64,000 bases of DNA from Aulostomus chinensis (taxonomy: Eukaryota > Chordata > Actinopteri > Syngnathiformes > Aulostomidae): positions 7,907,953 to 7,971,952 of the forward strand of contig JBBMOA010000003.1 of the NCBI GenBank assembly GCA_037954235.1, given 5' to 3'. Both the position numbers and the translations under genes were made by a program. A model generated the notes under the pieces. It did no database searches, was not told where the DNA came from, and saw nothing but the letters and a program-made list of their open reading frames with translations. How positions within the stretch are numbered: position 1 is the stretch's first letter; every line of letters begins with the position of its first letter. Below are positions 56,720-64,000 of the stretch, in pieces.

Positions 56720-59700
56720 CTATGTGATGGATTTAATTATCGGGGACCAGATTTGTTCGAACTCTGACGATCGACTTTCCTCCCAAGCAGACATTCTCTC
56801 CATGGAAATGTGGTCTAATAAAAGGTTTCTATATTGAGTAATGCTTAGGTTGTTCTTGGATTTCCAATTCATCAGGATGGCCTTCTTTGCGATGCTTAGA
56901 GCAGTGAGAAGCATGCAGGATTTGTTTACTTCCATATTAACATTAGTGAGGTCACCTAGCAGACAAAGTGAGGGGGAGATGGGGATGGGGTACCCTAACC
57001 ACCGTGATAGGTCTTTACAAACCCTCTGCCAAAAATTGTTAACAGGTGTACAAAGCCATATAGCATGCAGATAGCAGTCTGGTGAGCCAGTCGCACAATA
57101 TGGACAAATGTTTGTTTGTGTGAGGCTCATCTGGAACATCCTTTGTCCTGTGTAGTGTGTTCTGTGGAGAACCTTGTAATTTATTAATTGTAGGTTACCA
57201 CTGCGAATCATTCTAAATGTGTTGGAGCAGATTTCTATCCAAAAGTTAGGGTGTGGGTTGATCGACAGATCTTTCTCCCATTTGGATGAAGGAATAGAGA
57301 CTATAAGTTCTGTTGTTGAAACTATTGAGTTAATTTTAGACAGTAGTTTAGGGGGTGAAATTTGTAAAAAATCTGTTATTCTAGGTGGAAGCTCTAAGTC
57401 TAACTGGGTAAGGTCAAACCGTGCCTGTATTATAGATTTGAGCTGAAGATATTCCAGAAATTTTTTTTTGTTGATACCATAATTTGCTGTAATTTGGTTA
57501 AATTCTATGAATTCTTTGTCTTGGAAGATATGCTCTAGATTTTTAATCCCTTTATTGGCCCATGCAGCAAAATGTATTGTTTTTTTATTTTGCAGGATGT
57601 CAGGATTGTTCCAGATAGGCGTGAGCCTGCAAGGGGTGTTCGAGAGCCCATTGCTTTTGAGAAATTCCCACCATGCTATGAGGGTTTTGCTGATGCTAAT
57701 GTACTTAAAGCAGCTGTGATGCTTGATAACAGGGCTGATAAAAGGGAGATCAGATATTTGGATTTCTTTGCAGAATGTTTGTTCAATATCGCGCCATGCT
57801 TGGTCTAATGAGTTTGGCTTTAACCATTTTAGTATGTATTGTAATCTATTGGCCAAGTAGTAATTATAAAAATTTGGTCGTTCCAAGCCACCATAGTCTT
57901 TACTCTTTTGTAAAGTCTTTAAGCTTATACGTGGTGGCTTAGCTTTCCAGAGAAATTTGGAGATGTTAGAGTCGAGTGTTTTGAACCAAGTCCGGGGAGG
58001 TTGGGTCGGAACCATCGAGAAAACATAGTTGATTTTTGGCAAGATCATCATTTTTACTGTTGCTATTCTTCCAATAAGTGATATGGGTAGTGTGCGCCAC
58101 CGGGTGAGGTCGTCCTCTATTTCTTTGATTAGGGCGGTATGATTTAGCCGTGTCAAGTCAGACAATTTGGCAGAGATGTTGATGCCCAGGTATTTAATGT
58201 TTCCTGGCCGTAATGGTACGGCGAGCGTACTCGGGAAACCTGAGTTGATGGGAAGAACAGTTGACTTGCTCCAATTAATAGAGTAGTCAGAAATGGTTGA
58301 GAATTTGTCAATGAGTGCTATCGTTTCAGGGAGAGATGATTGTGCATTCCGTAGGAAAAGTAATACATCATCAGCATAAAGGCTTATCTTATGGATCACA
58401 TTTGTAGTGTCAATTCCCTTGATGTTGTTGTTTTGCCGGACTGCAGCTGCGAGTGGCTCTATGAATATAGCAAAAAGGGAAGGGGAAAGTGGACAACCCT
58501 GTCTGGTTCCTCTTTGGAGAGAGAAGCTTGGAGAAGTTTGATCATTTGTTCTGACACAAGCACTGGGAGCGCGGTAAAATATTTTGATCCAGTTCACAAA
58601 GTTATCTCCAAACCCAAACTTTTGTAATATGGTGAGGAGAAAGTTCCAATTTACCCTGTTGAATGCTTTTTCTGCATCTAGGGAGACAATTATGGCATCC
58701 TTGCTCTGATTGTTACAGTAGTCTATCAGGTTGATAAGTCTACGTGTGTTGTTGGTAGAGTGCCGTCCTTTAATAAACCCGGTCTGGTCAGGATGTATTA
58801 TGTGAGGTGTTACTTTTTCAAGCCTTCTAGCTAGCGCCTTGCTGATGACTTTAATATCTGCATTTATAAGTGATATTGGACGATAGCTTGATGGAAGTGC
58901 TGGGTCTTTGTCCGGTTTAAGGAGAAGGCTAATAATCGCACGGTTCATGTGGGGTGGCATGGTCGAGGTTTCCTGTATTTCAGTGAACGTTTTGTAAAAT
59001 ATTGGTGCAAGCTCAGGCCAAAACTCTTTGTAGAATTCTGCAGGAAAGCCATCTGGTCCCGGGGCTTTCTTGTTTGGCATATGTTTAAGGGCTTCTTGAA
59101 GTTCCTCGATAGAAATAGGTGACTCCAGAGCCATTATTTGGTCTTGATTTAATTTTGGCAAGTCAATTGTGCTTAGAAAGTTTTCAATGCAAGATTTGGA
59201 TGGGTTAATCTCAGGTGAGTAAAGTTTTTTATAGAATTCCCTTAAAATGTAATTGATTTCTTCTGGGTCACAGGTTATTTCCCCATTGGAGTCCTTAATG
59301 GAGGATATTGTTGCTCTTTCTTTGTTCCGTTTTAGTTGGTTTGCTAAAAATCTGCTGGATTCATTGTTATGTTCAAAGTTCTCCAAGTGTAGTCTCTGCA
59401 GCTGAAATTGTGTTTTGATGTCGAGTAAATTATTTAGTTTTAGTTTTAATTCCCTTAATTCTCTCAGTAGGTGTTCCTCTTGGGAGGCGGCATAAGTTGT
59501 CTCCAAGGCTTTAATTTTTTCATTTAATTCTGTTTCGAGAGCTTTCTCCTGTTTTTTCTGATATGAAGAGTAAGATATTATTTTGCCCCGCATGACTGCT
59601 TTTGCCGCCTGCCATAGCACACAAGCTGAGACATCAGGCTGGTCATTTATCTCACAGAATATTGTCCATTCCTCCTTAAAGGATTTAATAAAATAAGGGT

Positions 59701-60481
59701 CCTTGAGCAATGATGTATTAAATCTCCATTGTTTAGAAAGCGGTGTTCTAGTTTTTTTTGTGAGTGTCAGAGTGACTGGTGCGTGGTCGCTAATGACAAT
59801 GGGGTGAATCTTGGTGTCAAAGACATCCTTCACAATTGAGTTGCTAATTAAAAAGTGGTCCAAACGAGAGGAGGAGTGGTGCACTGGTGAGTAGTAGGTG
59901 TATTCCTTAATCATGGGGTGGTGTGAGCGCCAAGCATCGCAAAGACCGAAATCACTCATGTACTGCTTTATTATGTCGGATGATTGGCAGTTGCGCTGAC
60001 TAGCTGCTCTACGGATTCTGTCCACTTGTGGGTTCAATACCAGGTTGAAGTCCCCTCCCACTATGAGTGCTGTGTCTGAGTGGGCTGAGAGTGCAGTGAA
60101 GAAGCTGTGGAAGAAGGAGGGGTCATCAATATTTGGACCATATATACTGGCCATGCATACCTCTGTGTTGTGTGTGGATATGGTGACTATTAAAAACCTA
60201 CCTTCTGGGTCTACAATGGTGTTTTTACAAGTGAACCTGACGTTTTTGTGAATCAGAATGGCTACGCCTCTTTGCTTGGTGTTATAACTCGCTGTGTATG
60301 TGTGCGGGAACTGTGGGCTTAACACATGATTACCTGTTTTAGGTAGATGGGTTTCCTGTAATAGGACAATGTCTGCTTGTAAATTTTGTAGGTGTGTTAA
60401 AATTTTAAGCCGTTTTTCACTTGAGCCAATTCCACGTACATTCCAAGTGACAAACCGTAGTTTGTTCGTGTCTAAACTAAT
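56720..60481 (-). CDS. L1 ORF2: endonuclease-reverse transcriptase
   Basis: ORF2p nicks the target and reverse-transcribes the L1 RNA there. The frame is open from 60481 (after TAG at 60484-60482), 1253 codons. The first ATG is at 60325, but the 52 codons before it encode FVTWNVRGIG and IVLLQETHLP, which hold endonuclease motifs (Asn, Glu), so translation must begin earlier, probably by reinitiation or a non-AUG codon. Numbering from that ATG: endonuclease GGDFN (90-94), SRLDHFLIS (153-161), SDHAPV (179-184); RT APGPDG (421-426), LDAEKAFNRV (549-558), RGTRQGCPLSP (605-615), YADD (650-653); Cys/His knuckle CPYCATGSPDCYLHAIWLC near the C-terminus. All key residues visible are intact. Confidence 0.95.
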   Translation of the reverse strand: MSLDTNKLRFVTWNVRGIGSSEKRLKILTHLQNLQADIVLLQETHLPKTGNHVLSPQFPHTYTASYNTKQRGVAILIHKNVRFTCKNTIVDPEGRFLIVTISTHNTEVCMASIYGPNIDDPSFFHSFFTALSAHSDTALIVGGDFNLVLNPQVDRIRRAASQRNCQSSDIIKQYMSDFGLCDAWRSHHPMIKEYTYYSPVHHSSSRLDHFLISNSIVKDVFDTKIHPIVISDHAPVTLTLTKKTRTPLSKQWRFNTSLLKDPYFIKSFKEEWTIFCEINDQPDVSACVLWQAAKAVMRGKIISYSSYQKKQEKALETELNEKIKALETTYAASQEEHLLRELRELKLKLNNLLDIKTQFQLQRLHLENFEHNNESSRFLANQLKRNKERATISSIKDSNGEITCDPEEINYILREFYKKLYSPEINPSKSCIENFLSTIDLPKLNQDQIMALESPISIEELQEALKHMPNKKAPGPDGFPAEFYKEFWPELAPIFYKTFTEIQETSTMPPHMNRAIISLLLKPDKDPALPSSYRPISLINADIKVISKALARRLEKVTPHIIHPDQTGFIKGRHSTNNTRRLINLIDYCNNQSKDAIIVSLDAEKAFNRVNWNFLLTILQKFGFGDNFVNWIKIFYRAPSACVRTNDQTSPSFSLQRGTRQGCPLSPSLFAIFIEPLAAAVRQNNNIKGIDTTNVIHKISLYADDVLLFLRNAQSSLPETIALIDKFSTISDYSINWSKSTVLPINSGFPSTLAVPLRPGNIKYLGINISAKLSDLTRLNHTALIKEIEDDLTRWRTLPISLIGRIATVKMMILPKINYVFSMVPTQPPRTWFKTLDSNISKFLWKAKPPRISLKTLQKSKDYGGLERPNFYNYYLANRLQYILKWLKPNSLDQAWRDIEQTFCKEIQISDLPFISPVIKHHSCFKYISISKTLIAWWEFLKSNGLSNTPCRLTPIWNNPDILQNKKTIHFAAWANKGIKNLEHIFQDKEFIEFNQITANYGINKKKFLEYLQLKSIIQARFDLTQLDLELPPRITDFLQISPPKLLSKINSIVSTTELIVSIPSSKWEKDLSINPHPNFWIEICSNTFRMIRSGNLQLINYKVLHRTHYTGQRMFQMSLTQTNICPYCATGSPDCYLHAIWLCTPVNNFWQRVCKDLSRWLGYPIPISPSLCLLGDLTNVNMEVNKSCMLLTALSIAKKAILMNWKSKNNLSITQYRNLLLDHISMERMSAWEESRSSEFEQIWSPIIKSIT

Positions 60482-60932
60482 CTACTGAGTGTAAATTGTA
60501 ACAAGTAGGTGAGTGAGAGAGAGAATGTGTACCTGTATCTTTGTGCACGCGCGTGTGTGGTGGCGCCAGAGAGGATGAGAGTGCATGTGTGTGGCAAATG
60601 TAACAATATTATATCCCTGCACTACAAACCATATAAACATCACATTTAAAACTAACATGTAACACAGAACAACGAAAGGAAAGACAAAGGGGAGACATAA
60701 ATACACACATAAATACACACTCGTGAGTAAACTCGGCATGTAGCAGTCTACCATGTGCGTTTTTATGTTTTAGGCTTAACACAGTATTGAAAGACAAAGA
60801 AGAAAAAAACAAAATTTAAAAAAACAACAACGAATGAGAGAAACTGGTGTTACCTTAATCCATGACCTTCATCATGCTAATACAATTCTCGGCTGAATCC
60901 GGTGAGTTCCGGGTAGAGAGAGGAGACGCGCT

Positions 60933-61694
60933 TTAGCAGAGCCAAGGGGTGATCTCCGGATCACGAAACAACTGGCCATTAACGTACAGTTTATCCACCG
61001 CGATGACAGCGCAGGATCCTCCGTCGATGAACCTCTTCCTTACAGGGAACAGGCGTTTGCGGCGCTCCAGCATCTCCTTAGGGAATTGATCGTTCACACT
61101 GAAGTCCGTTCCTCTCAGCTCCCTGCCCCGGCTCTTCACCAGCTCCTTCTGCTTGAAGTGCTCGAACTTCGCAATGATGGGTCTGGGCCGCCGGTTCTCT
61201 GGTCTCTTCCCTCCAAGGCGATGCACCCGGTGGAGGGTGATGTTCTTCACGGTCTCCATCGGAAGTTTCAGCTGTTTGTGGAGGAAGTCTTTGATGGACA
61301 TCTCGGGGTCTTCCTCCGTCTGCTCAGGTATGCCGGAGAATACCAGGTTGTCCCGCATGCTCCTAGCTTGGATGTCGAGGATGGCCTCTTTCATCCGCTT
61401 GTTCTCCGCAGTAATCTCCGTCGCCCCCTCGGTGAGTGATTTAATGGAGGCTTTAAGGGCTTGATTTTCAGCGGCCAGTGAAGCCACCTGTTGCTGGCTA
61501 AATTCCAGCGACTCACGGAGAGCCTGGAACTCTCTGTGGAGGATTTCCACTAGAGAGAGTCTTGCATCGAAACTTGTCAGTTTTTTGTCTATTGATTCCA
61601 GAATGTCTCCGAAATCCTTATCTGGCGATGAGGGTGCGCTGGACGGTCGGCTTCTTTTAGGAAGTGGGGTCATCGCGTTGTCCGTCTTGCCCAT
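60933..61694 (-). CDS. L1 ORF1 RNA-binding protein
   Basis: 253 residues from the ATG at 61694 (MGKTDNAMTPLPKRSRPSSA). The open frame extends upstream without another ATG, so this start is preferred over the in-frame GTG at 61742. A long coiled coil (about residues 30-110, with heptad-like ILESIDKKLTSFDARLSLVE) is followed by an RRM-like domain (DNLVFSGIPEQTEEDPEMSI). The C-terminal domain has VHRLGGKRPENRRPRPIIAK. This is the L1 ORF1p plan: a trimeric nucleic-acid chaperone that coats the L1 RNA. Stop at 60933; about 450 nt separate it from ORF2. Confidence 0.92.
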   Translation of the reverse strand: MGKTDNAMTPLPKRSRPSSAPSSPDKDFGDILESIDKKLTSFDARLSLVEILHREFQALRESLEFSQQQVASLAAENQALKASIKSLTEGATEITAENKRMKEAILDIQARSMRDNLVFSGIPEQTEEDPEMSIKDFLHKQLKLPMETVKNITLHRVHRLGGKRPENRRPRPIIAKFEHFKQKELVKSRGRELRGTDFSVNDQFPKEMLERRKRLFPVRKRFIDGGSCAVIAVDKLYVNGQLFRDPEITPWLC

Positions 61695-61947
61695 GACGAG
61701 TCGGTGGTTGCACTCGTCGACGTACTCCTGCAGACTTTCCACTGTCTCTTCTTCCAGATCTATTTTGAGGATTGTTTGTGGATGAGAGAGTTGAAAATCT
61801 CTTACCGTGGTTTGAGTTTCCGATTGATCTAACTGTGTGAATCGGCGTTTAAGGAGTTAGCTTGTTCTGTATCTTCAGATGTGTGCCGCCATGTTGAATC
61901 ACGCACAAGTGTGACGTTCACTCTGACATGCTCACTCCTATGCCCTA
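61695..61947 (-). promoter_or_regulatory. L1 5' UTR with YY1-like site
   Basis: Sequence between the right target duplication and the ORF1 start; it must hold the internal promoter if the element is active. On the plus strand GCCGCCATGTTG (61885-61896) fits the YY1 consensus GCCGCCATNTTG, about 55-65 nt from the inferred 5' end. Human L1 also has a YY1 site near its 5' end that positions initiation. Confidence 0.55.
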
Positions 61948-61962
61948 TCATTTAGTATGTTT

Positions 61963-62620
61963 CTGTTGTTCATTTATTAATCTAGTGTCTCTGGGCAGTG
62001 CTGTGACGTGCTGCTGTCCCGGACCGGCTGCCATTCCACTAGAGCACTGCTGTTTTGGCTCTGTCTTTTGATTTTTTTTTTTTAACTCTTTCTTTTGACT
62101 CTTTTGGCTGTGTTGGTTCCCATACTTTTGGGGCTTGTTCTGTTATTTTTCTTTGCATTTAATTATTGTACATTGTTGTTAATTTCTTATAGATTTTTGC
62201 AATTATATCAGTGTGATTAAGTTCTCTTTTCTCTGGCCTTCATTTGATTTTCTTGTGTTTTGTTGGACAGGTGCCGTGTGCTGACGGCGGCAGTTCTTTC
62301 CTGGTGGTGGCTTCTTCTTCACAAATTTCTTTTGTTGCAGTGTGAGTGTGACATCACGGGTGTTATGATTTGAGGAGTTTCTTTTGGTTCGGTTTGCCCC
62401 CCTGCCGCCTGGTAAGCCACACACCTGCATGATTTTATTTACTGCCCTGGCCTGTGCAACTGCTGTTTTTAACGGAATGGTATTATTCCCCTGTTTTTAA
62501 AGTATGAATTATTAAAAAAATATTTGTTTATATTGTCTCTTGCTTGTGGGCTTTTCAAACCTGTGTGCCTGCGAAATACAGGATTTCCTGGGAGCTAACT
62601 GCTACCAGGTGGCGTTGTTG
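61963..62620. other. Right half of the element split by the L1
   Basis: Continues 53601-53998 beyond the right target duplication. T-rich with splice-like motifs on the plus strand (GGACAGGTGCC, GCCTGGTAAGCC). No open frame with family features. Confidence 0.3.
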
Positions 62621-62624
62621 AACT

Positions 62625-62692
62625 ATTATCACCCCCCCCCCCCCCGTTATGCCACATGAGCATATCTGAGCCCCCCCCCCCCCAAAAAAAAA
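62625..62692. repeat. Poly-C tracts
   Basis: Two C runs of 13-17 bases, the second followed by ten or more A, separated by GTTATGCCACATGAGCATAT. Simple repeats; lengths in the assembly may be inexact. Confidence 0.8.
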
Positions 62693-63516
62693 AGACTGTT
62701 GGGACCTGTGGTTTGTCCTTCAACATACATTTGTAAAGTCAGCACATGAACATCCCTAATACTGTATCAGTGCTTTTAACAGTCCCTATAGAGATTCCCT
62801 AAGTCTGCAGTAAGTCTCAGCTGTGACGATTTACCAAATCCTGCCTGACCTTTTATGGAGAAGCAGAGAAACTAACAGGTCTAAAATAGTTAAAGCTGGT
62901 TATATATTTCTTATGAACTGCACAGTTCATAGGCATTATGCATTACCATTAGCTCATTACTTGATAACTCCCATCTAATAAAGAAAAATACATAAACATA
63001 ACAAGGGAAATGCATAACCAATAAATAAAATTAAGCAAGATTCAACAGCAGGCATCCTGCCAGAGGGGAAATGGACGAGGAAGATCTACACGGGTCCGGG
63101 GCTACTGAGAAGTACTGGTATGCTGGAGATGTCAGGGCGTTTAGCGTCCACTACTTGCTGTGGTTCTTCTGGCCCCCTCGGAGGAAGTCCCAAAGTCATG
63201 GCCATGGTGGATCACTACACAAAGACAAATGTGTCTGTTACAGAGACTATAACAAGAGCTAAAACAAGCTACAAACAAACGCAGCAGCCTACCTGTTCGC
63301 ATGGAGAGCAGAGGGACAACAAAAGGTCAGGCAGTGGGAGGGGCCTCAAGTCAGAAAGCCAGAGGCTCAAGGGAAAGGCACGGTCGTTTATATACCATCG
63401 CCCCATTTTCTGATTGACTAATTGGCCAAGTAGAGTGCACTGCAGCAGGCTCCTGCATTTGGGATTTGAGAAATCAGAGTTGTCTTCCTTTAAAGCCAGT
63501 TGTTGGGCTTTGACAT
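62693..63516. other. Nothing recognised
   Basis: AT-rich sequence. An ATG-led frame at 63071 is short and without family features. Confidence 0.35.
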
Positions 63517-63785
63517 AATCCCATCCATTCATTAATTTTCTACCGCTTATCCTGTTAAGGGTCGCAGGGGGGCAGGAGCCCAGCTGCCTTCGGGCGAGAG
63601 GTGGGGTACACCTTGGATGGGTTGCCAGTCCATCGAAGGGCCAACACATATAGACAGATAACAATTGGCTCTCACAGCCACACCTACAGTCAATTTAGAG
63701 TATGTGATTAATCTAGTCTCCTCTTGCATGTCTTTGGACTGTGGGCGGAAGCCAGAGTGCCCGGAGAGAACCCACGTAGGCTCAC
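63517..63785 (-). mobile_element. SINE copy lacking its tRNA head
   Basis: Same family and orientation as 19711-20074: on the plus strand CATCCATTCATTAATTTTCT, ACCGCTTATCCTGTTAAGGG, later GGTGGGGTACACCTTGG and GGAAGCCAGAGTGCCCGG. It ends at GAACCCACGTAGGCTC, so the 5' tRNA-like part is missing. Confidence 0.78.
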
Positions 63786-64000
63786 TAATGGGTCTGCTGC
63801 TTGCCAGTGTGGCTGAGCATGTTCCAACTTATTCGGGCAGTGTTCATGCTTTGCTTGTGGGAGTTGTGGATCACTTGGTCCACCTACGGCAAGCTGGTCT
63901 CCATTGGTCTGCCATTTAGTTCTTCCCTGCAGGCGTAGCAGGTACTGATGGATGAAGTTTGACCAGAAATTGTCTGCTAGTACCTAACTATGCCTCCATC

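Larger units (their letters stand above)
54014..61947 (-). mobile_element. Apparently full-length L1 LINE with 15-bp target duplications
   Basis: TCATTTAGTATGTTT flanks the insert at 53999-54013 and 61948-61962 (the final Ts on the left may belong to the poly-A tail). In transcription order: 253-bp 5' UTR, ORF1 (61694-60933), spacer, ORF2 (60481-56720), G-rich 3' UTR (56719-54056) and an A-rich tail (complement of 54011-54055). Both ORFs are open. The AP endonuclease, RT motifs and coiled-coil ORF1p show the L1 clade. The intact frames and matching duplications indicate a recent insertion. Confidence 0.93.

Noticed and set aside
54590..56727. Many overlapping open frames of 80-135 codons on both strands
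   Set aside because: They lie in the G/C-skewed L1 3' UTR, are open in several phases at once, and encode only Gly/Trp/Val-rich or Pro-rich low-complexity sequence.

Overview
The window is a stretch of vertebrate nuclear DNA, almost certainly from a teleost fish. It holds one spliced protein-coding gene, two conserved microRNA hairpins, and otherwise mostly transposable elements of fish-typical families: Rex3/RTE, L1, Gmr1-like Ty3/gypsy, BEL/Pao, PIF-Harbinger, Tc1/mariner-like MITEs and a tRNA-headed SINE. There are no operons, bacterial genes, CRISPR arrays or rRNA genes.

Left part (1-13 kb). A 126-bp tandem duplication and a LINE tail come first. A PIF-Harbinger element with both of its genes (Myb-like and DDE transposase) follows at 959-3779. 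At 6952-7190, on the minus strand, lie two adjacent microRNA precursors: let-7a (nearly identical to human let-7a-1, loop included) and a let-7f-type hairpin. The second differs from let-7f at position 11 of the guide strand, with a matching change in the opposite arm.

PTPDC1 (13,364-25,907, minus strand). Nine coding exons were traced by hand with consistent splice phases. They give a 693-residue protein with the dual-specificity-phosphatase signature HCHAGLGRTG. Its introns carry a Rex3 fragment, a Tc1-like MITE, a SINE with 15-bp target duplications and Harbinger remnants. PTPDC1 followed on the same strand by let-7a and let-7f matches the human 9q22.32 arrangement (PTPDC1, MIRLET7A1, MIRLET7F1, MIRLET7D). 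No let-7d hairpin was found here.

Middle part (27.8-44.5 kb). This is a transposon graveyard: a Rex3 tail, a BED-finger (hAT-like) fragment, a second Harbinger transposase, an I-clade LINE with RNase H, a 436-bp foldback element, a truncated SINE, and a two-gene DNA transposon. The last pairs a TNP2/DUF4218-like transposase tail with a SAM-like partner protein and carries an L2-type tail insertion in its second gene.

Right part (44-64 kb). On the minus strand are a Ty3/gypsy element fused at its gag end to a BEL/Pao gag, a 5'-truncated L1 copy with 14-bp target duplications, a Gmr1-like Ty3/gypsy element with integrase upstream of reverse transcriptase, and an apparently full-length 7.9-kb L1 (54,014-61,947). 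The L1 has both ORFs open, a poly-A tail, a G-rich 2.7-kb 3' UTR and 15-bp target duplications. All LTR elements here are broken; the L1 is the only one that still looks capable of coding.
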